Origin: Sphingomonas sp. PL-96
GTDB taxonomy: Bacteria; Pseudomonadota; Alphaproteobacteria; Sphingomonadales; Sphingomonadaceae
Direction: 5' to 3'
Assembly: GCF_020707215.1 (NCBI RefSeq)
Contig: NZ_JAJFET010000001.1
Span: 682,001 to 746,000, forward strand
Length of the DNA: 64,000 nucleotides
Below, piece by piece: positions 43,601 through 51,865 of the stretch. Below the pieces are notes generated by a model. That model saw only the letters and a program-made list of their open reading frames with translations, was not told where the DNA came from and ran no database searches. Both the position numbers and the translations under genes were made by a program. How positions within the stretch are numbered: position 1 is the first letter of the stretch; each line of letters begins with the position of its first letter.

Positions 43601-43678
43601 GGGAAAGACCTTCGAAAACAGGCTAAACTCTTCTCGAAGCGCGATGAGCGCGACTATCGTGATCTTATCTGTCGTCAT
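40628..43678 (-). CDS. Nucleoside phosphorylase domain fused to STAND-like region, candidate immune effector
   Basis: A 1,016-residue protein from ATG 43678; GTG 43774 would add 32 residues. Residues 1-260 are a nucleoside phosphorylase/nucleosidase domain: IVALIALREEF at the start, VVVVGIAGGIS, AAVETESGGVFGR (purine/ribose-binding Glu) and IRGISDLAD (candidate catalytic Asp near 234). Residues about 330-600 have the layout of a STAND/NLR NTPase, but the P-loop position reads LRLPRSYPSQSLG without GK(S/T), and the Walker B-like strand is LVLIIEE. The rest is helical, probably a sensor. Fusions of this kind act in anti-phage defence, where the N-terminal domain destroys nucleotides after infection. 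Role and substrate are inferred. Confidence 0.75.
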   Translation of the reverse strand: MTTDKITIVALIALREEFSLFSKVFPFKADHSTAESVRIEHHSNRDDVRLVSILASQMGSQSALLSADAAVQAFNADLVVVVGIAGGISSDLRVGDVCVSNEIIDVLHNAKISDKKGNTAIAFAPDFYSVEADLVASFTFLQVHPSLTGSYQEWRAYTQALAEESGVDGIVRNGGPEVHIGPIACGPVVASDEFREKLQALHRKVAAVETESGGVFGRLKAAKVPAVAIRGISDLADAAKAALEDETEGGARRLAMLAACELLKVQLQSDRFIRVAQQKRYSQSAVEGLLFPASEPARNIVSELEATIRARLVERSPEFRAKPDSYYLPMPRVRRIGFAENVDASEIGDTPLSLIDCFCSEKRIVLRLPRSYPSQSLGWSLAYSLIRQQIGGKVVLPYVLDGDQLIPPQNGLARALPDGMVDADRNQYKLVLIIEEPPFHSKSRLNFIAQQINAVDALVVIITKSEDSVAEADNFFKQNGFQEYQIAPISFTETAFFLEKAFDMTPHEAEAVAIRLDDTFRKFKLDAHPTYFASIQEETIAAIINANKRAELIQFAVTSLLTLVVAADKARPPLSRTTRETFLRRAALAEIKNGARLSELGLLELASQFIEERMFPNSATEFLTPFFDMGILYRSNGVIFFSHPYLESYLIAQALREDAQLAVSVFDPTSPTFNYYAFDLYCELGPDPAVVEAVILFANGVVDHAKVEYAGAHIYDGTEQKLAALSSTKQLRGLTEGLLSRASKMEDDRPDENLRSEKQRILDAKRYVGGEVKNLIQPEPVSLPVEIQQEFTVLDDLARALSLVSTAVGAGSESLSGQTKITLANLVLQIGHHFSNIWTRNRLRFDFGRMRNDLLSDENIWRMVDEFGAEKTQFEAIKNDLQLFIHGFELNAMAEPMGRVLWRVSSAAGVKVLLPVLESITPRTQVEAIIRSSWTIEIDAEKGKESFKKSLGDYSGVPMMRVVLASHLLWRVFWHHYKSVNSRHFVNSARRALRPIGMAPSDSRIEHVKKGADTAS

Positions 43679-43870
43679 ACAACAGGTTATGCATGCCAAG
43701 CGCACTCCGTCTATAGAATATTCGAAGGATGCTGCATCGCTGATGTTGGGCAGTATGTGGGACCAATCAGCCACTTACCCTAATGTCTCTTTCGAAACAG
43801 AGGCTTACGAGCAGGGGTGGCGGAGGAAGCTAGCGGAATGCCCCTGCTAGTTTACTTCCCATCTGTAGCT

Positions 43871-43905
43871 CAGCGCGGCCTCCTAATGAGCCATATGCCG
43901 CGCTG
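43871..43905. repeat. Hairpin in the gap upstream of the fusion gene
   Basis: A perfect 9-bp inverted repeat (CAGCGCGGC / GCCGCGCTG) with a 17-nt loop. It could end transcription of the AlpA-like gene pair, which reads toward it, or be a regulatory site. Confidence 0.5.
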
Positions 43906-43941
43906 GCTGCTGCGAAGGTCCAATTGGCAGGAGGCAGCCCT

Positions 43942-44208
43942 CTATTCACTGGAGGTGTGTGGTTCCGCGGGCTTGGGGTGCTGATAGACCTTACGCAGTT
44001 CGGTACCCGCTTTCACGACAACGTAGTCCGTCCCGAGCACTAGGACGTGGGCGTCGCGTTCCGCTGCTGCGATCGCGAGGCGGCTTTCATTGCTTGACGC
44101 ATCAAAACGCGCTCGATCAATGCGCCCCACTCCGCCCGTACGGAAGTTAAGCAACCCGAAGAGTTGATCGATAAGCTGTGCTTCCGTGGCGATGTACTTG
44201 GTGCTCAT
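43942..44208 (-). CDS. Hypothetical small protein
   Basis: An 88-residue protein; its ATG overlaps the stop of the AlpA-like gene (ATGA), so the two are co-translated. No family was recognised. The segment HVLVLGTDYVVVKAGTELRKVY looks like beta strands. A role in excision or control of the element is possible from position only. Confidence 0.65.
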   Translation of the reverse strand: MSTKYIATEAQLIDQLFGLLNFRTGGVGRIDRARFDASSNESRLAIAAAERDAHVLVLGTDYVVVKAGTELRKVYQHPKPAEPHTSSE

Positions 44209-44414
44209 CGACCTTCCTCGCTCGCCATGAACGCGTGCAAATCTGAGACGCGGTAGAACCGGCGACCTCCAATCTTGAGGCTATTGGGGCCAATGCCCCT
44301 ACGATGCCAATCGGCAAGGGTAGAAGCCGCCAACCCAAGGTAGGCTGCTGCTTCCGGACGGTTTAGGCGCCCCGGCGCACCACGGTTTGCTTCTTCAAGT
44401 GTAATCTTTGGCAT
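44205..44414 (-). CDS. AlpA/excisionase-like helix-turn-helix protein
   Basis: A 69-residue protein from ATG 44414. The winged-helix DNA-binding pattern of MerR/AlpA/Xis proteins is clear: LNRPEAAAYLGLAASTLADW, then IGGRRFYRVSDLHAFM. Such proteins bend DNA at att sites or regulate integrase genes. It is divergent from the integrase across 218 bp of AT-rich DNA. The longer frame to 44585 has no signature. Confidence 0.85.
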   Translation of the reverse strand: MPKITLEEANRGAPGRLNRPEAAAYLGLAASTLADWHRRGIGPNSLKIGGRRFYRVSDLHAFMASEEGR

Positions 44415-44632
44415 TGACAATCCATAGTCCATCCATCGCAGGATTGCGATTGGCCGCTGCCACATAAGTGCAAAGCGATGGCTGTCAAGTAGCGCGAGGC
44501 GGTGGCGCAAACAACAAATTCTCAGTAAACTTCTATAGTTCTTGCATTTAAAGAAAAGAGACAGTTGTTTTGCCGGCGCGCCCATTTGACAGGACTCTAG
44601 CCCGCGCTGTAGAAGGCGCGGAGGAAGTCGAT

Positions 44633-45816
44633 ATGTCAGTACGGTTTAGCAAGCTAACTCGACCTGCTGTGCGGGCTTTGAGGGCAGGAGAATCTATAAC
44701 GGAGCACGGGATCACGGCTTCGAAGGGCCCGAGCGGCGTTACTACTTACCGCGTGAACGTCATGGTCGATGGTCGAAGGATTAACCGCACTGTGGGTCGT
44801 GACTCGGACGGCGTTAACCGGGAGCACGCTGAGAAGCTGATTGAGAGATTCCGAACGGAGGCGAGGGAAGGGCGGCTTTCTCTTCCAGCTGGTAGGAAGC
44901 TGCACCGGACAGTAGCCGAGGCGGCCAAAGAGTATCTCGAACGCTCTCAGCACGAAGGTGGCAAGAATCTTGTTCCTAAAACTCGGCATTTGAGATTGCA
45001 GCTAGTCCCGTTCTTCGGAAATCAGCGACTTGATGCGATCTCAGAGCTGGACCTTGCGCGCTTTCGGCGAAGCCGCACCGACGAAGGAGTCTCCATTGCG
45101 ACTATCAATCGGGAGGTCGCGACGTTGCGGCATCTGCTTAACTCGGCTGTTAAGTGGAAGTGGATGCCCGCAGACCGAGTGCCGGAGATCCGCTGCGCGC
45201 CCGAACCTCAGATTCCTATGAGCGTCCTTAGCGATGAAGAGGCGCAGGCTCTGATGAGGGCGGCTCGCGCGGACCACGACCCTCTCTGTCATCTATTTGT
45301 CGCATTTGGGCTTGGTTCGGCGATGCGTCACCGCGAAATCCTCGCTTGTCGGTACGATCAACTCGATGAAGCAAATCGTCGCCTCTTCATTCCTAAGGCG
45401 AAAGCAGGAGAGAGGGTTCAGCCCCTGACGGCAGGTTTGATGAGCCTGATGGTCAAGGAGCGAGCATTGCAGCCCAGCGGCAGCGCGGACGGCTGGATTT
45501 CCCGTCTGCGCAGCCTGGGCAGTCAAAAGCAGGGCACCGAACCAACATGGCTCGACAGTTTGCACGCGCAGTGGTCCGCGCTGGCTTGGACCCCCAGAAG
45601 GTCACGCCGCATACGATGCGGCGGACGGCTATTACTCGCCTAGTCAAAGCAGGTGTCGATCTGCCGACGATCCAAAGGATCAGTGGCCACAAGACGCTGG
45701 CGATGGTTCTCCGATACGTTCACTTGAACGATCAGCACATCGACGCGGCTATAGGGAAGCTGGAATACGGAGTGCCTGACTCGATTACACAGGATTTACA
45801 CATCGCTGCAGAGTAG
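44633..45816 (+). pseudogene. Tyrosine integrase with a one-base frameshift
   Basis: The start ATG 44633 has GGAGG at an ideal distance. The first frame (to 45643) gives a SAM-like core-binding domain (HLRLQLVPFFGNQRLDAIS) and the first catalytic Arg (GSAMRHREIL). At TTT 45498-45500 the frame is lost. Reading one frame over restores FPSAQPGQSKAGHRT, then HTMRRT (His-x-x-Arg), SGHKT and the Tyr in LRYVHLND, up to the stop at 45816. One T added to this run would give GWIFPS and one continuous protein of about 394 residues. It may be a real inactivating deletion, a sequencing error, or frameshifting. The family (site-specific integrase targeting tRNA genes) is certain. Confidence 0.88.
45783..45800. 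repeat. Candidate integrase arm site, right end
   Basis: GATTACACAGGATTTACA, 17 of 18 identical to 32695-32712 and in the same orientation; it lies within the last codons of the integrase. Confidence 0.5.
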
Positions 45817-45869
45817 CTGCCGCCATCGCAGGACAGAACTTCCGAATTTCCGCAGCTTTGCAAGGGTTT

Positions 45870-45920
45870 GCCGATGGAGGCCCGACCGGGAATCGAACCC
45901 GGGTGCAAGGATTTGCAGTC
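45870..45920. repeat. attR: 51-bp repeat overlapping tRNA-Cys
   Basis: The right copy of the 51-bp direct repeat. It overlaps the 3' half of the intact tRNA gene, which the island restored on integration. Confidence 0.92.
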
Positions 45921-45948
45921 CTCTGCGTCACCACTCCGCCATCGGGCC
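45875..45948 (-). tRNA. tRNA-Cys (GCA)
   Basis: A 74-nt cloverleaf on the reverse strand. The acceptor stem GGCCCGA pairs with TCGGGCC, followed by T and an encoded CCA. The anticodon GCA sits at 45914-45916 within GGACTGCAAATCC. The T arm CGGGTTCGATTCCCG is canonical. It is the integration site of the island. Confidence 0.97.
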
Positions 45949-46130
45949 TCGACGTCGGGAGGCGGGCAATTGCTCGGTTTTCGCCCCGCGGTCAACCGGG
46001 TTTCGGTAGCCGCTCCACTGTGACCCAGAAAATGGCGGCGGTCGCTTGGCTGGGAAGCGAGCGCGAAGTACATAGCGTCGATCCCAACAAGTGTATTGCA
46101 CGAATAATACAGGCGTGCGACAGGAGCATC

Positions 46131-46796
46131 ATGGACGGTTCGGCAGATACTCTCCGCTTTGACGAAATGCGCGCAGCAATGGTGGCGAGCCAGCTGCGCA
46201 CCAGCGCAGTCGACGACTCGCGGGTGGTGAAGGCGATGGGCGAGGTCCCGCGGGAGCGATTCGTGCCGGCCGCATCGCGTGCGATCGCCTATTACGACCG
46301 CGAGGTGGCGCTGGGCAACGGTCGCGCGATGAACGCGCCGCTCGCCTCGGGCCGGCTGGTGACCGAAGCCGAGATTCTGCCGACCGACCGCGTGCTGCTG
46401 ATCGGCGCCGCAACCGGCTACACCGCGGCGGTGCTCGCCAAGCTGGCGGGTTCGGTCGTGGCACTCGAAGAGGATGCAACCTTGGCTGCCCAGGCGCGCG
46501 ATGCGCTCGCCGGGACGGCGAACGTGACCGTGGCCGAAGGTCCGCTGGTCGCGGGCTGGGCGCAGGGCGGCCCCTATGACGCGGTCGTCATCGACGGCGG
46601 CGTGGAGTCCGTGCCGGACGCGATCGTCCAGCAGGTCAAGATCGACGGGCGGATCACCACCGGGTTGATCGACCGTGGCGTGCGCCGGCTTGCTGCCGGG
46701 CGGCGTAGCGAGGGCGGTTTCGGGCTGACCGACTTCGCGGATGTGGATTGCGTGGTGCTGCCGGGGTTCGCCAAGCCGCCAAGCTTCCAGTTCTAA
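46131..46796 (+). CDS. Protein-L-isoaspartate O-methyltransferase family protein
   Basis: A 221-residue SAM-dependent methyltransferase; ATG 46131 has AGGAG upstream. The family pattern is visible: MVASQLRTSAV at the N-terminus, GEVPRERFVP, then the SAM site VLLIGAATGYTAAVLA and ALEEDATLA. It is shorter and less conserved than repair-type Pcm; the group found beside tolC in Sphingomonads has an uncertain substrate. It lies 30 bp before the TolC-family gene and is probably co-transcribed with it. Confidence 0.88.
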   Translation: MDGSADTLRFDEMRAAMVASQLRTSAVDDSRVVKAMGEVPRERFVPAASRAIAYYDREVALGNGRAMNAPLASGRLVTEAEILPTDRVLLIGAATGYTAAVLAKLAGSVVALEEDATLAAQARDALAGTANVTVAEGPLVAGWAQGGPYDAVVIDGGVESVPDAIVQQVKIDGRITTGLIDRGVRRLAAGRRSEGGFGLTDFADVDCVVLPGFAKPPSFQF

Positions 46797-46826
46797 AAGC
46801 TCGCGCAAAACCAGGGGAGGGGGAGT

Positions 46827-48395
46827 ATGCGCGCGTTTCGTTGGATCGCCGGGGTCAGCCTGGCGGCATGTGCAGCGTCGTCGGCGGGGGCGGAGACGCT
46901 GCGCGAGGCGCTGGTGCGCGCCTATGCCAGCAACCCGCAGTTGACCGGGGAGCGCGCCAACCTGCGCGCCACCGACGAAGGCGTGCCACTCGCGCGCGCC
47001 TCCGGCCTGCCGCAGCTGAGCGCCGACGGCTCGTATAGCGAGAACGTCCTCAACACGACGAACAACAGCATCGCCCAGCCGCGCCGGACGGCGACCGCAG
47101 GGGTTAATCTTGCCGTCCCGCTCTACAGCGGCGGCGCGGTGCGCAATTCGGTGCGTGCCGCCGAGCGGCGGGTCCAGGCGGGGCGTGCCAACCTGCGCAG
47201 CGTCGAGGCGAACGTGTTCACGCAGGTAGTCGCCGCCTACAACGACGCTCTGCGGGACGAGGCGATCGTGCGCCTCAACCAGCAGAACGTCCGCGTGCTG
47301 GAGGTGAACCTTCAGGCGTCCCGCGACCGGTTCGAGGTGGGCGACCTCACGCGAACCGACGTGGCCCAGTCTGAGGCGCGGCTCGCGTCGGCACAGGCGC
47401 AGTTGCGCAGTGCCGAGGCGCAACTGATCACCAGCCGCGAGAACTATGTGGAGGTGACCGGGGCTGCTCCGGGAACCCTGGCACCGCCGCCGGAGCTTCC
47501 GAACCTTCCTGGCGACCCGCAAGGGGCGGTGACGGTTGCGGTCGACAACAATCCAGCCCTTCAGGCGGCACAGCGGGAGAGCGACGCCGCCGGTTTCGAC
47601 GTCCGCGTCGCCCGCGCAAGCCGCCTGCCGCGGGTGTCGGCGGTGAGCGGCGGCAGCTACTCGACGGTTCTCAACTCGATCCCGGACATCAACGGCATCC
47701 GCATTTCCGCCGACGGCGCCTCTGTCACGGCGGGGTTGCAGCTGTCGGTGCCGCTGTTCCAGGGCGGAGGCCCGGCCGCACAGGTCCGTCAGGCGCAGGC
47801 GGTCGAAAGCTCGGCGATCGAGCGCGTGACCCAGGTGGAGCGCGGCGTCGTCTCCGACGTGCGGTCTGCCTTCGCCGCCTGGCGGTCGTCGCTCGGCGTG
47901 ATCCAGTCGTCGGAGGTGCAGGTCGCCGCCAACCGCCTTTCGCTGGAGGGCGTGCGCGCAGAGAACAGCGTCGGCACCCGCACCATCCTCGACATCCTGA
48001 ATGCGGAGCAGGAGCTGCTCAATTCGCAGGTCCAGCTCGTGTCGGCGCGGCGCGACGCCTATGTCGCGGGCTTCGCGCTCCTGGCGGCGATGGGCCGGGC
48101 GGAGGCACAGGACCTGGGGCTGGACGGCGGCGCACTCTACGATCCGACCGCCAATTACAGCCGGGTGCGCAACCGCATCTGGGACTGGGACAGCGACCCT
48201 GCGCCCAAGCCGGTGGCGAGCACCACCGTCGGCACGCCCGCGCAGACGCCGGTCGTCACGCGCGAGCTGGAGCCGGAGCTTCGCAAGGACGTGAATCCCT
48301 ATGGCATCACCGACGGCGGCGATGCCGCCAATCGCCGGGGTGGCGACGCAGCGACGCGCCCCGTTGACACCAATCGTGCAAACCCCGACAGCTGA
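46827..48395 (+). CDS. TolC-family outer-membrane channel
   Basis: A 522-residue protein; ATG follows GGGGAGGGGGAGT. The signal peptide ends near SSAGAE. Two repeats of the OEP domain follow, with TLREALVRAYASNPQL at the start of the first and AVDNNPALQAAQRESDAAG at the start of the second. The paired long helices hold GVNLAVPLYSGG and GLQLSVPLFQGGG at equivalent places. It forms the trimeric outer-membrane duct for type I secretion and efflux. No inner-membrane partner is adjacent, so it probably serves several systems. The C-terminal 60 residues are a polar extension. Confidence 0.93.
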   Translation: MRAFRWIAGVSLAACAASSAGAETLREALVRAYASNPQLTGERANLRATDEGVPLARASGLPQLSADGSYSENVLNTTNNSIAQPRRTATAGVNLAVPLYSGGAVRNSVRAAERRVQAGRANLRSVEANVFTQVVAAYNDALRDEAIVRLNQQNVRVLEVNLQASRDRFEVGDLTRTDVAQSEARLASAQAQLRSAEAQLITSRENYVEVTGAAPGTLAPPPELPNLPGDPQGAVTVAVDNNPALQAAQRESDAAGFDVRVARASRLPRVSAVSGGSYSTVLNSIPDINGIRISADGASVTAGLQLSVPLFQGGGPAAQVRQAQAVESSAIERVTQVERGVVSDVRSAFAAWRSSLGVIQSSEVQVAANRLSLEGVRAENSVGTRTILDILNAEQELLNSQVQLVSARRDAYVAGFALLAAMGRAEAQDLGLDGGALYDPTANYSRVRNRIWDWDSDPAPKPVASTTVGTPAQTPVVTRELEPELRKDVNPYGITDGGDAANRRGGDAATRPVDTNRANPDS

Positions 48396-48416
48396 TCGGT
48401 CAGGAAGACGGTAACC

Positions 48417-48908
48417 ATGAGGTTCGCGGTGGGGGACATGAGTACCGAGACGTCGATGGAGGACATCCTCTCGTCGATCAAACGGATCATCGCCGAAGAG
48501 GGCGATGGCCCGGTCTCGCGCGTCCGCAAGCCGGTGCGGCCACCGGCGCCCGTCTATGACGAGGACGACGAGGACGAGGTCCTGGAGCTGAACGACGCGG
48601 TGAGCGAGCCGCTGCCGTCGCGTGCCGCAGCCGCGCCAGTGACCGCCGCTCCGGCTACCGCCGCTGCACCGCAGCCGGAGATCGACCCCGCCATCCTGTC
48701 CGCCCGTGCGGCCGAGGCGAGCCGCGGTGCGCTGGAAGCCCTGTCGCGCATGGTGGTGAAGCCGGAGGCGCCGGGGGCCGATTCGCTCGAGGGGCTGGTC
48801 CGCGAGATGCTGCGCCCGATGCTGCGCGACTGGCTCGATGCCAAGCTGCCCGCGATCGTCGAGACGATGGTCGCGCGCGAGATCGCCCGCATCAGCGGCC
48901 GGGAGTAA
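48417..48908 (+). CDS. PopZ-like DUF2497 protein
   Basis: A 163-residue protein; ATG 48417 or ATG 48438 may be the start. The N-terminal motif MEDILSSIKRIIAEEG and the C-terminal MLRPMLRDWLDAKLPAIVE with VAREIARISGR are the two conserved ends of the DUF2497/PopZ group, joined by a Pro/Glu/Ala-rich linker. PopZ is a polar scaffold that anchors the chromosome origin in Caulobacter. The gene sits between tolC and valS, an arrangement common in this bacterial class. Confidence 0.88.
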   Translation: MRFAVGDMSTETSMEDILSSIKRIIAEEGDGPVSRVRKPVRPPAPVYDEDDEDEVLELNDAVSEPLPSRAAAAPVTAAPATAAAPQPEIDPAILSARAAEASRGALEALSRMVVKPEAPGADSLEGLVREMLRPMLRDWLDAKLPAIVETMVAREIARISGRE

Positions 48909-48962
48909 GCCGCGCCCCGCGGGCGCTTGCGTCCGCGCGGTGGCTGCGCCATGCGCTCGGCC

Positions 48963-51641
48963 ATGACCGAGCTTGCAAAGACCTTTGATCCCGCCGCCAT
49001 CGAAACGCGCTGGTACGCGCATTGGGAAGAGCAGGGGCTGTTCCGCCCCGAGCGGACGGGCGCCGAGCCCTGGACGATCGTCAACCCGCCGCCCAACGTC
49101 ACGGGCAGCCTCCACATCGGCCACGCGCTCGACAACACGCTGCAGGACATTCTCGTCCGCCACGCGCGCCTGCAGGGCAAGGACGCGCGCTGGGTCGTAG
49201 GCACCGATCACGCCGGCATCGCCACGCAGATGGTGGTCGAGCGCACGCTCGCGAAGGATGGCGTGAAGCGCACCGATCTCGGCCGCGAGGCGTTCGTGGA
49301 CAAGGTGTGGGAGTGGAAGGCGGAGAGCGGCGGCCAGATCACCGGCCAGCTGCGCCGCCTGGGCTGCTCGATGGACTGGGCCCATGAGCGCTTCACCATG
49401 GACGAGGGCTTCACCAAGGCCGTCGTGAAGGTGTTCGTGCAGCTGCACCGCGACGGGCTGCTCTACCGCGACAAGCGGCTGGTGAACTGGGACCCGCATT
49501 TCGGCACCGCGATCAGCGACCTGGAGGTCGAGACGCGCGAAGTGCAGGGCAGCTTCTGGCACCTGCGCTATCCGCTCGCCGACGGATCGGGCGAGATCCG
49601 CGTCGCCACCACCCGGCCGGAGACGCTGCTCGCCGACATGGCGGTGGCGGTGCATCCGGAGGATCCGCGCTACACCGGGCTGATCGGCAAGCAGGTGCGC
49701 CTGCCGATCACCGGCCGGCTGGTGCCGATCGTCGGCGACGAGCATGCCGATCCGGCGCTGGGCTCGGGCGCGGTCAAGATCACGCCGGGCCATGACTTCA
49801 ACGACTTCGAGGTCGGCCGGCGCGCCGGCATCGAGGCGCGCGACATGCTCAACATGCTCGACGCCAAGGCGCAGGTCACCCAGACTGCCGACGGATTGGT
49901 GCCCGAGGAGCTGCTGGGCGTCGACCGGTTCGAAGCCCGCAAGGCGATCGTCGCCCGGCTGAAGGAAGAGGGCTTCCTCGTCCCCCACCTCGACAAGGAC
50001 GGCAACGCGCACGACGCCGAGCCGCGCACCATCCAGACGCCCTATGGCGACCGTTCGGGCGTGGTGATCGAGCCGTGGCTGACCGACCAGTGGTATGTCG
50101 ATGCCAAGACGCTGGCGCAGCCGGCGATCGAGGCGGTCCGCTCGGGCAAGACCCAGATCGTGCCCAAGAGCTGGGAAAAGACCTATTACAACTGGATGGA
50201 GAACATCCAGCCGTGGTGCGTCTCCCGCCAGCTGTGGTGGGGGCATCGCATCCCCGCGTGGTTCGCGGACGATGGCCGCGTGTTTGTCGCCGAGACCGAG
50301 GAAGCGGCACAGGCGGAAGCCGGCGAGGGCGTCGTGCTCACCCGCGATCCCGACGTGCTCGACACCTGGTTCTCCTCGGCGCTATGGCCGTTCGCGACGC
50401 TCGGCTGGCCGGAGAACACCGATCCGACGCTCGGCGGGCGCTACTCGAACGACGTGCTGATTTCGGGCTTCGACATCCTGTTCTTCTGGGATGCGCGGAT
50501 GATGATGCAGGGCCTGCACTTCATGGGCGAGGTGCCGTTCCGCAAGCTCTACCTGCATGGGCTGGTGCGCGCGGCCGACGGCGCCAAGATGTCCAAGTCC
50601 AAGGGCAACACCGTCGATCCGCTGGGGCTGATCGACCAGTACGGCGCCGACGCGCTGCGCTTCTTCATGGCGGCGATGGAGAGCCAGGGCCGCGACATCA
50701 AGATGGATGAGAAGCGGGTCGAGGGATACCGCAACTTCGCGACCAAGCTGTGGAACGCGTCGCGCTTCGCCCAGGCGAACGGCATCGGCGCGTCCACCAC
50801 GCTGGAGCCGCCGGCGGCGAACCTCGCGGTCAACAAGTGGATCGTCGCGGAGACGGTGGCCTGCGTGCAGGCGGTCGACCTGGCGCTCGCCGACCTGCGC
50901 TTCGACGGCGCGGCCAACGCGATCTACCAGTTCGTGTGGAGCCGCTTCTGCGACTGGTACCTCGAACTCATCAAGCCGGTGCTGCAGGGCGAAGGTACCG
51001 CGGGTGCTGACGAGACTCGCGCGGTTGCCGGCTGGGTGCTCGACCAGATCCTGGTGATGCTGCACCCGTTCATGCCCTTCATCACCGAAGAGCTGTGGCA
51101 TGCGATGGGCACGCGCTCGAACGACCTGATCGTGGCGCGCTGGCCGATCCCGGACGCGCGTGCGCTCGACCCGGCGGCGAGCCAGGAGATCGACTGGGTG
51201 ATCCGCCTGGTGAGCGAAGTGCGCGCCGCGCGCACCGAGCTGAACGTGCCGCCGGGCGCGCGTCTGCCGATCCACGTTCGCGACGCCTCGTCGCTGACGG
51301 CCGAGCGCATGGCGGCGCAGGAAAGCGTGCTCGCGCGCCTCGCCCGCGTCGACGTGGCCACCGGTGAGGTGCCGGCGGGTGGCGCGCTCCAGATCGTGGT
51401 GGATGAGGCGACCTTTGTGTTGCCGCTGGCAGGCGTCGTCGACCTGGAGGCCGAACGTGCCCGCCTGACCAAGGCGATCGCCGCAGCCGAAAAGGAGCGG
51501 GACTCGCTGGGCGCTCGCCTGGAGAACCCGAACTTCGCGGCGCGCGCAAAGCCGGAGGCGGTGGAAAAGGCCCGCGCCGACCACGCCGACAAGCAGGCGG
51601 AAGCCGCGCGGCTCCAGGCGGCACTCGGGCGGCTGGGGTAA
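48963..51641 (+). CDS. valS: Valyl-tRNA synthetase
   Basis: An 892-residue class I aminoacyl-tRNA synthetase; ATG 48963 ([10 protein letters not shown]) fits the family, and ATG 48951 is possible. [16 protein letters not shown] holds the HIGH motif near residue 50. The editing domain follows ([14 protein letters not shown]). The KMSKS motif occurs as [13 protein letters not shown] near residue 540. A C-terminal coiled coil of the ValS type ([20 protein letters not shown]) closes the protein. It charges tRNA-Val with valine and hydrolyses mischarged threonine. Complete. Confidence 0.97.
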   Translation: MTELAKTFDPAAIETRWYAHWEEQGLFRPERTGAEPWTIVNPPPNVTGSLHIGHALDNTLQDILVRHARLQGKDARWVVGTDHAGIATQMVVERTLAKDGVKRTDLGREAFVDKVWEWKAESGGQITGQLRRLGCSMDWAHERFTMDEGFTKAVVKVFVQLHRDGLLYRDKRLVNWDPHFGTAISDLEVETREVQGSFWHLRYPLADGSGEIRVATTRPETLLADMAVAVHPEDPRYTGLIGKQVRLPITGRLVPIVGDEHADPALGSGAVKITPGHDFNDFEVGRRAGIEARDMLNMLDAKAQVTQTADGLVPEELLGVDRFEARKAIVARLKEEGFLVPHLDKDGNAHDAEPRTIQTPYGDRSGVVIEPWLTDQWYVDAKTLAQPAIEAVRSGKTQIVPKSWEKTYYNWMENIQPWCVSRQLWWGHRIPAWFADDGRVFVAETEEAAQAEAGEGVVLTRDPDVLDTWFSSALWPFATLGWPENTDPTLGGRYSNDVLISGFDILFFWDARMMMQGLHFMGEVPFRKLYLHGLVRAADGAKMSKSKGNTVDPLGLIDQYGADALRFFMAAMESQGRDIKMDEKRVEGYRNFATKLWNASRFAQANGIGASTTLEPPAANLAVNKWIVAETVACVQAVDLALADLRFDGAANAIYQFVWSRFCDWYLELIKPVLQGEGTAGADETRAVAGWVLDQILVMLHPFMPFITEELWHAMGTRSNDLIVARWPIPDARALDPAASQEIDWVIRLVSEVRAARTELNVPPGARLPIHVRDASSLTAERMAAQESVLARLARVDVATGEVPAGGALQIVVDEATFVLPLAGVVDLEAERARLTKAIAAAEKERDSLGARLENPNFAARAKPEAVEKARADHADKQAEAARLQAALGRLG

Positions 51642-51703
51642 GGGTCCACGCTTCCCCTGCGGGAGTGGTGGGCGGGGCCATCCGCGGCAGCGGTCTTGGC
51701 CCT

Positions 51704-51788
51704 GTGCTCCTGCCTTCGCAGGAGCACTAGTTCCTTGGTGGTGGAGAGCGCGGCCTCCACAAACCCGTGCTCATGCGAAGGCAGGAGC
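51704..51788. repeat. Pair of inverted REP-like hairpins
   Basis: A perfect 10-bp hairpin with loop CTTC (GTGCTCCTGC / GCAGGAGCAC, 51704-51727) and a second, reverse-oriented copy with loop GAAG and one mismatch (51769-51788). They lie between convergent valS and phosphatase genes. Confidence 0.75.
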
Positions 51789-51837
51789 CCAGGGCCGCAA
51801 GCGCCGCACCGGCGATGCGGGCGCTCCGACAAAGAAA

Positions 51838-51858
51838 GGGCGGCCTCTCGGGCCGCCC
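51838..51858 (-). terminator. Rho-independent terminator of the phosphatase gene
   Basis: Read on the reverse strand, GGGCGGCC and GGCCGCCC pair around a 5-nt loop, followed by TTTCTTT. It lies 7 bp beyond the stop codon. Confidence 0.85.
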
Positions 51859-51865
51859 CCTCCCG

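Larger units (their letters stand above)
32519..45920. mobile_element. 13.4-kb integrative island in tRNA-Cys
   Basis: The element is bounded by a 51-bp direct repeat that includes the 3' half of tRNA-Cys. The tyrosine integrase gene and an AlpA/Xis-like gene lie at the right end next to the intact tRNA. Base composition is lower in GC than either flank, and many cargo genes are small, unrecognised or lipoproteins. The left flank is the T6SS operon and the right flank is housekeeping. The integrase reading frame is broken, so the element may be stranded. No conjugation or phage structural genes were seen. Confidence 0.88.

Noticed and set aside
40628..43678. Detocs-type phosphorelay defence system
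   Set aside because: No histidine kinase or receiver-domain partner lies nearby; the phosphorylase domain is fused to a STAND-like region instead.
45732..50246. Reverse-strand open frame of 1,504 codons
   Set aside because: It runs opposite to pcm, tolC, the PopZ-like gene and valS, all with clear family motifs. Its His/Arg/Leu-rich translation is typical of antisense frames in high-GC DNA.
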